This document shows, in pieces, positions 32,072 to 40,652 of a stretch of DNA of 64,000 nt. Source of the DNA: Ruminococcus sp. YE71 (lineage in GTDB: Bacteria > Bacillota > Clostridia > Oscillospirales > Ruminococcaceae). Each line of letters begins with the position of its first letter. Position 1 is the stretch's first letter. The notes below the pieces were generated by a model. It was not told the DNA's origin. It was given only the letters and a program-made list of their open reading frames with translations, and ran no database searches. The translations under genes and the position numbers were made by a program. The DNA lies in contig NZ_FPIR01000005.1 of assembly GCF_900119155.1 (NCBI RefSeq), forward strand, positions 1-64,000. The letters run 5' to 3'.

Positions 32072-32857
32072 TCAATTATATGCGTTTTCCATGCGTTTCT
32101 TTTTGCCGTCGAACTGTTTTTGCAGCAGGTCGGCTTCGAGCAACTGAATATCATCTCTTGCCATGATGAGCATGAAATCGGAAAAGTCAAGCCCTACCTT
32201 GAAGGACATAGCAACGATGTTCTCTCGCGTAAGCGGCTGAGGACCGTCAAGCGTCATCACGCCGTCCTCCCCCACAAGCTCGTGGGGTATCTGGTATATC
32301 GGCTTGTTCGCCACGTAATCCTCGTAAACCTCTTCGAGACCATCCTCGCTTTTGTGATCGAGGTCGATGCACAGCGCGTCGCCGATAGAGGTCTCTGCGA
32401 TGGTCATGAACCCCTGCGGAAAGACGCAGTACCCCGGGACAGCGTCAGTGTTTGCCCTGATAACGTCCTCGATGCCGAGAAAGCGCACATCGCCGAAATA
32501 CAGTCCCTTACCCGCAGGAATATTGCAGAACCGAAAGAACCACAGCACCTCGGCGGGAAGTCTTTTGTCCGAAAATTTGTACAGTTTATCAAGGTCGCCG
32601 CTGTTAGCTTTGCCGACTTCACCCGACTGTTTCAGCTGTTCGATGACTGTACGGTAGTCGTCAGCCCACGCCGCGTCATAGCCCTCTATCCGCAGAGAGT
32701 CGATAACGATCTGCTCATTTTCGGTGTTGACGGGCGGTTTTGTCACGGGCGGACGCTCGGCGGTCATGGGACGTTCGACTGTCGAGGTACGGTCAACAGC
32801 GTCATTCCGCTCGGGACTGCCGAAGATCAAGTCATGTATCGCGCTGAGAATGCCCAT
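32072..32857 (-). CDS. SMI1/KNR4 (SUKH)-family protein
   Basis: The 261-residue protein has a proline-rich N-terminal stretch (to about residue 45) and a SUKH-type domain from about residue 90 (LPAEVLWFFRFCNIPAG, IGDALCIDLDHKSEDGLEEVY). SUKH proteins are often immunity proteins against nuclease toxins, but many act in unrelated contexts. ATG 32857 overlaps the leuD stop (TAATG), so it is translated from the leucine operon mRNA. No toxin gene is adjacent. The upstream extension of the frame is shadow sequence of leuD. Confidence 0.8.
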   Translation of the reverse strand: MGILSAIHDLIFGSPERNDAVDRTSTVERPMTAERPPVTKPPVNTENEQIVIDSLRIEGYDAAWADDYRTVIEQLKQSGEVGKANSGDLDKLYKFSDKRLPAEVLWFFRFCNIPAGKGLYFGDVRFLGIEDVIRANTDAVPGYCVFPQGFMTIAETSIGDALCIDLDHKSEDGLEEVYEDYVANKPIYQIPHELVGEDGVMTLDGPQPLTRENIVAMSFKVGLDFSDFMLIMARDDIQLLEADLLQKQFDGKKKRMENAYN

Positions 32858-33336
32858 TACTTCAGCGAGTTGAGCAGGCCACCCTTGTTGATGATGTTGA
32901 TGAGGAACTCGGGGAATGCCTGTCCCTGATAGCTCTCGCCCTTGGTGACGTTGGTGATGACGCCGCTCTCGAAGTCGATCTCGACCTCGTCGCCTGCCTC
33001 GATCTTCTCGCTCGCCTCGCGGCACTCGATGATCGGCAGACCGATATTGATGGCGTTACGGTAGAAGATACGCGCAAAGGTCGCAGCGATAACGCAGGAG
33101 ATGCCGCTCGCCTTGATCGCGATGGGAGCGTGCTCACGGGAAGAACCGCATCCGAAATTCTCGTGCGCAACCATGATGTCGCCTGTCTTGACCTTCTTCA
33201 CGAAGTCGATGTCGATGTCCTCCATGCAGTGGGAAGCGAGTTCCTTGTGGTCGGCGGTGTTCAGATATCTTGCAGGGATAATTACGTCGGTATCAACGTT
33301 GTCCCCGTACTTGTGTACGATGCCCTTAGCTTTCAT
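32857..33336 (-). CDS. leuD: 3-isopropylmalate dehydratase small subunit
   Basis: The 159-residue small (swivel-domain) subunit of isopropylmalate isomerase contains [11 protein letters not shown] and the signature [15 protein letters not shown]. With LeuC it converts 2- to 3-isopropylmalate in leucine synthesis. The YLNT loop belongs to the broader LeuD/homoaconitase-type group, so a related 2-oxoacid elongation substrate cannot be excluded, but leuB is also in the window. ATG 33336 has RBS AAAGGA. Confidence 0.9.
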   Translation of the reverse strand: MKAKGIVHKYGDNVDTDVIIPARYLNTADHKELASHCMEDIDIDFVKKVKTGDIMVAHENFGCGSSREHAPIAIKASGISCVIAATFARIFYRNAINIGLPIIECREASEKIEAGDEVEIDFESGVITNVTKGESYQGQAFPEFLINIINKGGLLNSLK

Positions 33337-33350
33337 TTCTATTCATCCTT

Positions 33351-33650
33351 TCAGATTTTGTAATCAACGCATTTGCGGCTCTTTACGACGGTCGCAACGT
33401 AATTCTTTACCTTGACGTGCTCGGGATGGTCGGCGTAGTAAGCAAGTGCCTTTTCATCCTCGAACACGCTGTCGAGCATGAGGCTTCCGTTGGAAGTGTC
33501 CAGAATTTTGGTCACAACACTGATCTCTTTCAGCCCCTCGACAACGCCCTTGAGCGCTTCAAGTCCCGACTTGATCTTTGCGGCGGCTTCGCGCTTCTGC
33601 TCTGCGGTCAGCTCGTCCTTCAAGTCCCAGATTATTACGTGTCTTACCAT
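33351..33650 (-). CDS. Dabb (stress-responsive alpha/beta barrel) protein
   Basis: The 99-residue dimeric alpha+beta barrel protein (PF07876) has pattern MVRHVIIWDLKDELT ... DSVFEDEKALAYYADHPEHVKVKNYV. The family includes stress proteins and small-molecule-binding enzymes, and the substrate here is unknown. It is placed between leuC (stop one base upstream of its ATG) and leuD (14 bases downstream), so expression is tied to leucine synthesis. Confidence 0.85.
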   Translation of the reverse strand: MVRHVIIWDLKDELTAEQKREAAAKIKSGLEALKGVVEGLKEISVVTKILDTSNGSLMLDSVFEDEKALAYYADHPEHVKVKNYVATVVKSRKCVDYKI

Positions 33651-33651
33651 C

Positions 33652-34914
33652 TTACATTACCTCACTCGGCTGGCTGAGCTTGCCTGTGATAGCCGAAGCA
33701 GCAGCAACATACGGAGAAGCAAGGTATACTTCGCTCTCGGGGTGACCCATTCTGCCGACGAAGTTGCGGTTTGTGGTCGCTACCGAGCGCTCGCCCTTTG
33801 CGAGGATGCCCATGTAACCGCCGAGACACGGTCCGCAGGTCGGAGTGGAAACTGCACAGCCTGCCTCGATGAATATTTTCAGCAGACCCTCTTCCATAGC
33901 CTGCATATAGATGTCCTGTGTTGCGGGGATAACGATGCAGCGAACGCTGTCGGCGATCTTCTTGCCCTTGAGTACCTCAGCGGCAGCTCTCAGATCCTCG
34001 ATGCGTCCGTTGGTACATGAACCGATGACAGACTGGTCGATCTTTACCTCGCCGATCTCGTCGAAGGTCTTTGCGTTCTCGGGGAGATGGGGGAATGCAA
34101 CGGTGGGCTTGATCTTGGACAGGTCGATGGTGTATTCCTCGTCGTACTCTGCGTCAGCGTCAGCCTCGAATACGCGGACTTCCCTCTTGAATCTGTCCTT
34201 GACATAAGCGAGCGTTACCTCGTCAACTGCGAAGATACCGTTCTTTGCGCCTGCCTCGATAGCCATGTTAGCCATGCAGAGCCTGTCCTCCATAGTCAGG
34301 TTCTTCAGACCCTCGCCCATGAACTCCATCGAGCGGTAGAGCGCACCGTCAACGCCGATCATGCCGATGATGTGCAGGATAACGTCCTTAGCTGCGCTGT
34401 ACTTGGGGAGCTTGCCAACGATATTGAACTTGATGGCGGAAGGCACCTTGAACCATGCCTTGCCCTTTGCCATGCCTGCGCACATATCGGTGGATCCTAC
34501 GCCCGTCGAGAATGCGCCGAGAGCGCCGTATGTACAGGTGTGGCTGTCAGCACCGATGATGCAGTCTCCCGGGCCTACGAGACCCTGCTCGGGGAGAAGC
34601 GCGTGCTCGATACCCATTCTGCCCACGTCATAGAAGTGAGTGATGCTCTGCGCACCGCAGAAGTCGCGGCACTGCTTGCACTGGGTAGCAGCCTTGATGT
34701 CCTTGTTAGGTGCGAAGTGGTCCATTACCATCGTGACCTTTTCCTTGTCGAACACCTCGGTAAAGCCTGCCTTGTTGAACTCGTTGATAGCAACAGGCGA
34801 GGTGATGTCATTACCGAGCACGAAATCGAGGTCAGCCATGATGAGCTGTCCTGCCTTGACTTCATCAAGTCCTGCGTGAGCCGCAAGGATCTTCTGTGTC
34901 ATTGTCATTCCCAT
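33652..34914 (-). CDS. leuC: 3-isopropylmalate dehydratase large subunit
   Basis: The 420-residue aconitase-type subunit has [4Fe-4S] ligands visible in IGSCTNGR and PTCGPCLGG, plus [22 protein letters not shown]. It pairs with LeuD in leucine synthesis, and its length fits the archaeal/clostridial LeuC type. ATG 34914 has RBS AAAGGAC. It is the first gene of a four-gene transcript (leuC, Dabb, leuD, SMI1/KNR4). The 80-base leader shows no T-box or leader peptide. Confidence 0.92.
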   Translation of the reverse strand: MGMTMTQKILAAHAGLDEVKAGQLIMADLDFVLGNDITSPVAINEFNKAGFTEVFDKEKVTMVMDHFAPNKDIKAATQCKQCRDFCGAQSITHFYDVGRMGIEHALLPEQGLVGPGDCIIGADSHTCTYGALGAFSTGVGSTDMCAGMAKGKAWFKVPSAIKFNIVGKLPKYSAAKDVILHIIGMIGVDGALYRSMEFMGEGLKNLTMEDRLCMANMAIEAGAKNGIFAVDEVTLAYVKDRFKREVRVFEADADAEYDEEYTIDLSKIKPTVAFPHLPENAKTFDEIGEVKIDQSVIGSCTNGRIEDLRAAAEVLKGKKIADSVRCIVIPATQDIYMQAMEEGLLKIFIEAGCAVSTPTCGPCLGGYMGILAKGERSVATTNRNFVGRMGHPESEVYLASPYVAAASAITGKLSQPSEVM

Positions 34915-34994
34915 ATTAATTCTGTCCTTTCAAAAAAATATTTTAGAACAATGCTTTATTATTTTCACACAAAGCCGAAAAAGCTCTAAAGTTT

Positions 34995-35023
34995 ATTATA
35001 TCACATTAAAGCGATTTAGTCAA
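34995..35023 (-). promoter_or_regulatory. Promoter of leuC operon
   Basis: Minus strand TTGACT (35023-35018), 17-base spacer ending TGTGA, TATAAT (35000-34995). Confidence 0.85.
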
Positions 35024-35062
35024 TGGTTATCTGTTAACAATTTACCGTGATAGCATGAGCGC

Positions 35063-35095
35063 AAAAAACACCGACACTTTTTTAGGCGCCGGTGT
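35063..35095 (-). terminator. Terminator of thiD-tenA operon
   Basis: Minus strand ACACCG pairs with CGGTGT around a long loop, followed by TTTTTT. Confidence 0.65.
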
Positions 35096-35110
35096 CAGGT
35101 ATTCTGTCTG

Positions 35111-35785
35111 TTACGGGGTGTAGGTATCGCCCTTGCTCCATGCCATATCCCAGAACTGATACTCGTACTTGCTGCATATCTTCACGATATTCTCAAGCTC
35201 GACTATCTGCTCCTCGCTGAGACCCTCGGAGAAGCGGTCGCACATCTCGATCATCTCATCGTTGCAGGCGCGGTAGCCCTCGGATGTGTAGGTGTTTACC
35301 CAGTTGCCGTAGAACTCGTTGTCCTTCGCGTTCGGGTAGTTCTTCTCGATGTATTCGCCGATCAGCTCGTAGCTCCAGGAGCAGGCAAGGACTGCCGCCG
35401 CGATCTCTGCAAGACCGCCCTTGAAGCCGATGGAGATCATGTAGTTGGTGTAGGACTCGTTGTTGAGTGCCATCGGGGTGTTTTCGATAACATCATGGTC
35501 GATGCCGAACTTTGCAAGATAGCTCTGATGAACGGCGTTCTCGGTGTCGAGGGTCGCGGAGATAAGGCTGCCGAACATTCTCATGTCTGACTCCTTTGAC
35601 GCGCGGATAACGCCCAGTGCAAACACCTTCGCGTACTGCATCAGGTACTTGTGATCCTGTACCATATAGTATGCGAACTTGTCCTTGTCGAGGGTGCCGT
35701 CTGCGATGCCCTTGACAAAAGGGTGATCGTAGTATGTCTCCCAGATGGGCATAGCGGCTTTGTAGATTCTTTCGGAAACCTTCAT
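35111..35785 (-). CDS. tenA: Thiaminase II / aminopyrimidine aminohydrolase (TenA)
   Basis: The 224-residue all-helical TenA-family enzyme hydrolyses aminopyrimidines to salvage HMP for thiamine. The catalytic Cys lies in LACSWSYELIGEYI, and acidic residues in the TLDTENAVHQSY and C-terminal CSKYEYQFWDMAW helices match the family. The start is ATG 35785 (RBS AAAGGAG) at the thiD stop. It is second in the TPP-riboswitch operon with thiD, consistent with HMP salvage. Confidence 0.9.
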   Translation of the reverse strand: MKVSERIYKAAMPIWETYYDHPFVKGIADGTLDKDKFAYYMVQDHKYLMQYAKVFALGVIRASKESDMRMFGSLISATLDTENAVHQSYLAKFGIDHDVIENTPMALNNESYTNYMISIGFKGGLAEIAAAVLACSWSYELIGEYIEKNYPNAKDNEFYGNWVNTYTSEGYRACNDEMIEMCDRFSEGLSEEQIVELENIVKICSKYEYQFWDMAWSKGDTYTP

Positions 35786-35786
35786 G

Positions 35787-36596
35787 TCAATTCTCCTTTT
35801 CGGCGGTAAATTCATTGTTTATTGCGAATGCGTGAGCCATCGGACCCGAACCCTTGCCGAGGTCAAGCTGTGCCGCAAGGGCACCCGAGATATACTTCTT
35901 TGCTCTTTCGACCGACTCGCCGAGAGTGAAGCCTTTGGCGAGGTTGGAAGCGATAGCGCTCGAAAGGGTGCAGCCCGTGCCGTGAGTGTTCGGGTTGTTG
36001 ATGCGCTCGCCCTTTATCCACACGCCGCCATCGGCGCTGTAGAGGTAATCGTTCGCATCGTTGAGCGAATGGCCGCCCTTGCAGAGAACTGCACAGCCGT
36101 ACTTCTGCGAGATACTCTTTGCAGCCTCTTCCATTTCCTCTGCGGTCGTTATCTTTTTGCCGAAAAGCACCTCAGCCTCCGGGATGTTCGGCGTGATAAT
36201 GTCGGCAAGGGGCATAAGACATCTTGCGAGCGTTTCGATGGCGTCGTCGCTGATGAGCTTAGCGCCGCTGGTCGCCACCATCACGGGATCGAGGACGATG
36301 TTCTTCGCCTTGTATTGCTTCAGCTTGGCTGCGATGGTCTCGATAAGACCGCAGGAAGCTACCATACCTATCTTTACAGCGTCTGGGAAAATATCCTCGA
36401 ACACGCGGTCGAGCTGTGCCGCGAGAAATTCGGGAGTCACTTCCATGATGTCCGAAACGCCCGTCGTGTTCTGCGCTGTGAGCGCGGTAACGGCTGACAT
36501 GGCGAACACGCCGTTTGCGGTCATGGTCTTGATGTCCGCCTGGATGCCTGCGCCGCCGCTCGAATCGCTGCCTGCTATAGTCAAAGCAGTTTTCAT
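35787..36596 (-). CDS. thiD: Hydroxymethylpyrimidine/phosphomethylpyrimidine kinase
   Basis: The 269-residue ribokinase-fold enzyme phosphorylates HMP and HMP-P for thiamine. It has [19 protein letters not shown] at the N-terminus and [22 protein letters not shown] as anion hole and catalytic base. ATG 36596 with GAGGTG lies just after the riboswitch terminator, and the longer open frame runs into the riboswitch itself. It is co-transcribed with tenA. Confidence 0.92.
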   Translation of the reverse strand: MKTALTIAGSDSSGGAGIQADIKTMTANGVFAMSAVTALTAQNTTGVSDIMEVTPEFLAAQLDRVFEDIFPDAVKIGMVASCGLIETIAAKLKQYKAKNIVLDPVMVATSGAKLISDDAIETLARCLMPLADIITPNIPEAEVLFGKKITTAEEMEEAAKSISQKYGCAVLCKGGHSLNDANDYLYSADGGVWIKGERINNPNTHGTGCTLSSAIASNLAKGFTLGESVERAKKYISGALAAQLDLGKGSGPMAHAFAINNEFTAEKEN

Positions 36597-36610
36597 AATG
36601 ATCACCTCAT

Positions 36611-36646
36611 AAAAAATACGGACATACCACGGGGGCACGTCCGCAC
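36611..36646 (-). terminator. Riboswitch-controlled terminator before thiD
   Basis: Minus strand TGCGGAC pairs with GTCCGTA, followed by TTTTTT, ending about 15 bases before the thiD start. It is the likely expression platform of the TPP riboswitch, closing when TPP is bound. Confidence 0.75.
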
Positions 36647-36649
36647 AAA

Positions 36650-36745
36650 GATCCTGCTTGCTCCCTACGTTGGCATTATCCAAATCAGGTCACGGGTCGG
36701 AGCGAACAGCTCCCTCTCAGCCTGCTTCACGCAAGCTCCCCGAAA
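36650..36745 (-). promoter_or_regulatory. TPP riboswitch (THI element)
   Basis: The minus strand carries the conserved blocks GGGGAGC, GCAGGCTGAGAGGGAG, CCGACCCGTGACCTGATTTGG and ATAATGCCAACGTAGGGAGC in the right order. AGCTTGC/GCAAGC forms P1. A TATAAT-like -10 lies just upstream (36755-36750). It controls thiD-tenA. Confidence 0.95.
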
Positions 36746-36884
36746 ATCAATTATAGCCGCAGAGAGTGTGCATCTTGTGAAAACGCGGTGACAGGAACAT
36801 GAATCAAAGCAATAAACAGTCATCGGCATACTATAAATAAATTCAATATTTGAGAAAGTTATGCAAAATATTTTACAAACCCCC

Positions 36885-36913
36885 TTGCAATCCTCCGAAA
36901 AATATTGTATAAT
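36885..36913 (+). promoter_or_regulatory. Promoter of glyA
   Basis: TTGCAA (36885-36890), 17 bases, TATAAT (36908-36913). Confidence 0.85.
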
Positions 36914-36968
36914 ATAATTATGTTTGAGCGAACACGCTCGGAATTTGAATGACAAGGAGATTTTACCA

Positions 36969-38219
36969 ATGGCAAAAATGTTAGACACTATCGGATTTGT
37001 TCAGAACGTTGACCCCGAGGTCGGCAAGGCTATGCAGGACGAGCTGGCACGTCAGCGCCGCAACCTTGAGCTTATCGCAAGCGAGAACATCGTTTCCCCC
37101 GCTGTTATGGCAGCTATGGGAAGCGTGCTCACCAATAAGTACGCTGAGGGCTACCCCGCTAAGCGCTACTACGGCGGCTGCGAGTGCGTTGACGTCGTTG
37201 AGCAGATCGCTATCGACAGAGCCTGCAAGCTGTTCGGCGCAAAGTTCGCGAACGTTCAGCCCCACTCGGGTGCTCAGGCTAACACCGCTGTTTACTTCGC
37301 GCTGCTCAAGCCCGGCGACACCGTTATGGGTATGAGCCTTGACAACGGCGGTCACCTTACTCACGGTTCGCCCGTAAACATCTCGGGCAAGTACTTCAAC
37401 TTCGTTCCCTACGGCGTTGACGACAACGGTTTCATCGACTACGACGCTCTCGAGAAGCAGGCTCAGGAGGTTAAGCCCAAGCTGATCGTTGCAGGCGCTT
37501 CGGCTTATCCCCGTGCTATCGACTTCGAGCGCATCTCGAAGATCGCCAAGTCCATCGACGCTTTCTTCATGGTGGATATGGCTCACATCGCAGGTCTTGT
37601 TGCGGCAGGTCAGCACGTTTCCCCTGTTCCTTACGCAGACATCACCACCACTACCACTCACAAGACCCTCAGAGGTCCGAGAGGCGGTCTTATCCTCACT
37701 AACGACGAGGCTCTTGCAAAGAAGATCAACTCGGCTATCTTCCCAGGAACTCAGGGCGGCCCGCTCATGCACGTTATCGCAGGCAAGGCTGTATGCTTCG
37801 GTGAGGCTCTCAAGCCCGAGTTCAAGGCTTACGGTGAGCAGATCGTGAAGAACGCTCAGGCACTCGCCAAGGGACTTGTTGAACGCGGCTTCGATCTCGT
37901 TTCGGGCGGCACCGACAACCACCTGATGCTCGCAGACCTCAGACCCTTCGGCATCACAGGAAAGCAGCTCCAGCACGACCTTGACGAGGTTTATATCACC
38001 GTCAACAAGAACGCTATCCCGAACGACCCCGAGTCGCCGTTCGTTACCAGCGGCGTTCGTATCGGCACTCCCGCAGTTACCACCCGCGGTCTTGTTGAAG
38101 AGGATATGGACGTTATCGCTGAGTGCATCTACCTGACCGCTAAGGATTTCGCAGGCACCGCCGATGAAGTCCGCGCTAAGGTAAACGCTATCTGCGCTAA
38201 GTATCCGCTTTATGAATAA
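36969..38219 (+). CDS. glyA: Serine hydroxymethyltransferase
   Basis: The 416-residue fold-I PLP enzyme interconverts serine and glycine with tetrahydrofolate. [27 protein letters not shown], the Asp of [14 protein letters not shown] and the PLP lysine in [15 protein letters not shown] are intact. ATG 36969 has RBS AAGGAG. It is monocistronic with promoter and terminator. Codon use is strongly biased to C-ending codons, which creates a false 451-residue antisense open frame and suggests high expression. Confidence 0.95.
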   Translation: MAKMLDTIGFVQNVDPEVGKAMQDELARQRRNLELIASENIVSPAVMAAMGSVLTNKYAEGYPAKRYYGGCECVDVVEQIAIDRACKLFGAKFANVQPHSGAQANTAVYFALLKPGDTVMGMSLDNGGHLTHGSPVNISGKYFNFVPYGVDDNGFIDYDALEKQAQEVKPKLIVAGASAYPRAIDFERISKIAKSIDAFFMVDMAHIAGLVAAGQHVSPVPYADITTTTTHKTLRGPRGGLILTNDEALAKKINSAIFPGTQGGPLMHVIAGKAVCFGEALKPEFKAYGEQIVKNAQALAKGLVERGFDLVSGGTDNHLMLADLRPFGITGKQLQHDLDEVYITVNKNAIPNDPESPFVTSGVRIGTPAVTTRGLVEEDMDVIAECIYLTAKDFAGTADEVRAKVNAICAKYPLYE

Positions 38220-38241
38220 TCGCTGAATAACGTTGTTTTTG

Positions 38242-38274
38242 AGCCGCTGTCCATCTTTGGGCGGCGGCTTTTTT
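38242..38274 (+). terminator. Terminator of glyA
   Basis: AGCCGC pairs with GCGGCT in a stem with the inner pairs CC/GG, followed by TTTTTT. Confidence 0.85.
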
Positions 38275-38336
38275 GCTAAAATATTTATCGGAGATTTGTA
38301 ATTTGTCACAAAGATTTCATTTAAAACGATAAACAC

Positions 38337-38365
38337 TTTACAAATACAATTTAATGCGCTATAAT
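38337..38365 (+). promoter_or_regulatory. Promoter of aquaporin gene
   Basis: TTTACA (38337-38342), 17 bases, TATAAT (38360-38365). Confidence 0.8.
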
Positions 38366-38441
38366 AATCGTAGTATCAATTTTTTCTTGTCCGATCTATG
38401 AAAGATGAAGGACAAAATCTATTGCAAAGGAGAAATGTGAT

Positions 38442-39191
38442 ATGTATTCCAAAACTCAGAAGCTCTGCGCTGAAGCGTTCGGAACTTTCGTTCTCGTGTT
38501 CTTCGGCTGCGGAACGGCAATGGTAACAGGCGCGAATGTCGTTGCTACATCGCTGGCATTCGGTCTGTCGATACTGGTAGCTGCCTACACCATCGGCGGC
38601 ATCAGCGGCGCGCACCTCAACCCTGCGGTATCCTTCGCGATGTTCTTCGACGGCAGGATGACCCTCGCTGAGGCCATCAGCTACTCGATAGCACAGACCG
38701 TCGGCGCTTTCTGCGCATCGCTGATGCATCTCATCCTCGCCCTCTGCGGTCTCATCACTACCGTTGAGTACGACGACGGCGATGCTGAGTATGTCAAGGC
38801 AAGTCTTGACGAGATCTCCTTCGGTGCAAACGCTTTCGGCGAGACGGGAAACAGCGCTCTCAACATCGTGGGTGCTATCCTCGTTGAGGTCATCCTCACC
38901 TGCATCTTCGTTCTCGTTATCCTTGCTGTAACTCAGTCCGAGGACGAGGGCACAAAGAAGCACGCAGGTCTGTTCATCGGTGCGGCTCTCGTATTCGTAC
39001 ACCTGATGGGCATCCCGCTGACAGGCACTTCCGTAAACCCCGCAAGAAGCATCGCTCCCGCGCTCTTCGCTACCATCTGCAAGGGCGACATCAACTACCT
39101 GCTTGAGGGTCTTGTATTCATCGTGGCTCCGCTTGCAGGCGCGTTCTGTGCGGCGTTCATCAACACCGCCCTCATCAAGAAAAAGGGCTGA
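38442..39191 (+). CDS. Aquaporin (MIP family), water-channel type
   Basis: The 249-residue protein has six transmembrane helices and the two pore half-helices GAHLNPAVSF and TSVNPARSIA. Aligning by eye with AqpZ, the selectivity filter reads Phe (in LAFGLS), His (in VFVHLMGIP), Thr (TGTSVNPAR) and Arg, the water-selective F-H-T-R set rather than a glycerol-facilitator set. Unusually for this type, loop C is long and acidic (VEYDDGDAEYVKASLDEISFG). RBS AAAGGAG. It is monocistronic. Confidence 0.9.
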   Translation: MYSKTQKLCAEAFGTFVLVFFGCGTAMVTGANVVATSLAFGLSILVAAYTIGGISGAHLNPAVSFAMFFDGRMTLAEAISYSIAQTVGAFCASLMHLILALCGLITTVEYDDGDAEYVKASLDEISFGANAFGETGNSALNIVGAILVEVILTCIFVLVILAVTQSEDEGTKKHAGLFIGAALVFVHLMGIPLTGTSVNPARSIAPALFATICKGDINYLLEGLVFIVAPLAGAFCAAFINTALIKKKG

Positions 39192-39212
39192 ACAGCTTAA
39201 ACGGCAACATAA

Positions 39213-39244
39213 AAAAATCGGTATTGTCCGCAATACCGATTTTT
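39213..39244. terminator. Bidirectional terminator
   Basis: AAAAATCGGTATTG pairs perfectly with CAATACCGATTTTT around TCCG. It is shared by the aquaporin and spoIIID genes. Confidence 0.9.
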
Positions 39245-39249
39245 TCTTT

Positions 39250-39528
39250 TTATGAAATTCTATCATTATTATTATCCGATGCTATCTGCTCGTATTTGCG
39301 CTTGGTGGCAAGACCTCCCCTGATATGACGTTCCTGCTTGTTGAGTTCAAGCAGTTCCTCCACACGGCTGTAAAGCGCGGGGTCGAGCTTCGGAAGTTTT
39401 GTCCGCAGGTCCTTATGCACGGTGGATTTCGAGATACCGAAATGTACAGCGGCGGCTCTCACCGTCGTTCTGCTCATCACCATGTACTCGCCAAGCTCTA
39501 CTGGTCTCGGTTTGTCTGAAAGGTTCAT
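39250..39528 (-). CDS. spoIIID: Sporulation transcription regulator SpoIIID
   Basis: The 92-residue DNA-binding protein controls mother-cell gene expression during sporulation. The HTH TVRAAAVHFGISKSTVHKDLRTKLPKL and the conserved RHIRGGLATKRKY basic tail match SpoIIID. I choose ATG 39528 over the adjacent 39531 because of spacing to GAGGTG. A sigma-E-like promoter lies upstream, as for B. subtilis spoIIID. It indicates an endospore-forming lineage or its recent descendant. Confidence 0.92.
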   Translation of the reverse strand: MNLSDKPRPVELGEYMVMSRTTVRAAAVHFGISKSTVHKDLRTKLPKLDPALYSRVEELLELNKQERHIRGGLATKRKYEQIASDNNNDRIS

Positions 39529-39559
39529 CATCTCACCTCTGATAATAGATTGGTATTAA

Positions 39560-39589
39560 TCTATATGCCGTCGGGGCGGGTATTATGAC
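39560..39589 (-). promoter_or_regulatory. Sigma-E-like promoter of spoIIID
   Basis: Minus strand GTCATAAT (39589-39582), 14 bases, CATATAGA (39567-39560), close to the sigma-E consensus (GTCATATT, 13-15 bases, CATACAAT) and lacking a good sigma-A box. Confidence 0.6.
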
Positions 39590-39712
39590 TGTGTGCATTT
39601 TTTCAAGTATTTCACATTATGCTCAAATATCAAATACATGGATATGTTATCATGATAAGAATAATATCACCGTCTTTATTTTTGCGGTGAATGACCCGAG
39701 AGGTGAAATGCT

Positions 39713-40432
39713 TTGCAGACAGAAAATGAAATACTTACCGAAGAGACCGAGACCGCTGAATATCCGCTGATGGTCTTTCAGAATGAAGAGTTTGAAAGGA
39801 CGAGACTGTTCTTTGAGCAGTTCAACCGCATGATGACATACTATAAGTGCGCCATGATGGAGATAGAGACAAAGTTCAACGTGCTCAACGAGGCGTTCTC
39901 ACACACCCTCGACAGGAACCCCATCAACAGCGTTCACTGCCGACTGAAAAGCCCCGAGAGCATCCGCGCAAAGCTGGAGAAAAAGGGCTGCAAGATGTCC
40001 ATGAACGCCATCGAAGCAAACCTCAACGACATCGCAGGGATCCGCGTTACCTGCCCGTTCATCGAGGACGTTTATCTGCTGGCAGGTGCGCTGCTGAATC
40101 AGGACGATATAACCCTGCTCGAAGCCAAGGACTACATAAAGAACCCGAAGCCCAACGGCTACCGCAGTCTGCATCTTATCGTCATCGTGCCGATATTCCT
40201 GCCCGCCGAAAAACAGTACGTCAAGGTCGAGATACAGATACGCACCATCGCGATGGACTTCTGGGCGGCTCTCGAACATCAGCTCAAATACAAGAAAAGC
40301 TATGAGTACAACGAGGAAATGGCGAACGAGCTCTACCTCTGCGCCGAGATAAGCGCTAACCTCGACGCAAGAATGGACAGGCTCCGCCGCTCTGTGCTTG
40401 GCGACCGTCCAATCGAAAACGGGGAGCTTTGA
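39713..40432 (+). CDS. Small alarmone synthetase, (p)ppGpp synthetase RelQ-like
   Basis: The 239-residue single-domain RelA/SpoT synthetase has no hydrolase domain. The motifs HCRLKSPESIRAKLEKKG, NDIAGIRVTCPFIEDVY, NPKPNGYRSLHLIV and VEIQIRTIAMDFWAALEHQLKYK cover ATP and GDP/GTP binding and the catalytic Glu. It makes pppGpp/ppGpp under stress. The start is TTG 39713, 8 bases after GAGAGGTG. An ATG at 39708 is out of frame. Confidence 0.9.
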   Translation: MQTENEILTEETETAEYPLMVFQNEEFERTRLFFEQFNRMMTYYKCAMMEIETKFNVLNEAFSHTLDRNPINSVHCRLKSPESIRAKLEKKGCKMSMNAIEANLNDIAGIRVTCPFIEDVYLLAGALLNQDDITLLEAKDYIKNPKPNGYRSLHLIVIVPIFLPAEKQYVKVEIQIRTIAMDFWAALEHQLKYKKSYEYNEEMANELYLCAEISANLDARMDRLRRSVLGDRPIENGEL

Positions 40433-40450
40433 CGCAGCCGTGCAATTTTG

Positions 40451-40481
40451 CACTTGATTTTTCGGGAACTATGTGATATAA
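40451..40481 (+). promoter_or_regulatory. Promoter between relQ-like gene and leuB
   Basis: TTGATT, 17 bases, TATAAT within 40451-40481, spacer ending TGTGA. Transcription would begin just before two stable hairpins. Confidence 0.7.
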
Positions 40482-40487
40482 TAAAGC

Positions 40488-40562
40488 TAAAGACCATGCT
40501 GTGCATGGTCTGCGTCACGTTATGTGCCGCCTGCGGACCGGCTTCCGCAGCTTTATTGTATC
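40488..40562 (+). ncRNA. Candidate small RNA or leuB leader with two hairpins
   Basis: After the promoter come AGACCATG/CATGGTCT and CTGCGGA/TCCGCAG hairpins, the second followed by CTTTATTGTATC. This could be a short stable transcript of about 75 bases or an attenuator leader for leuB, whose start is about 90 bases further. I do not recognise a known family. Confidence 0.35.
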
Positions 40563-40652
40563 ATTTCGCCTCGGAGCCCTTGCAAACAAGCACGCCCGGC
40601 TTCATGATATAATAGTCTATGTAATATTATCACCGAAAGGAACTGATAACCA

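Noticed and set aside
34915-35023. Leucine leader peptide or T-box before leuC
   Set aside because: The leader of about 80 bases has no run of Leu codons, no T-box sequence and no terminator/antiterminator pair.
36981-38336. 451-codon open frame antisense to glyA
   Set aside because: Its sequence is low-complexity Val/Leu/Ser/Glu text produced by the codon bias of glyA. It has no RBS or domain, and the sense gene is certain.
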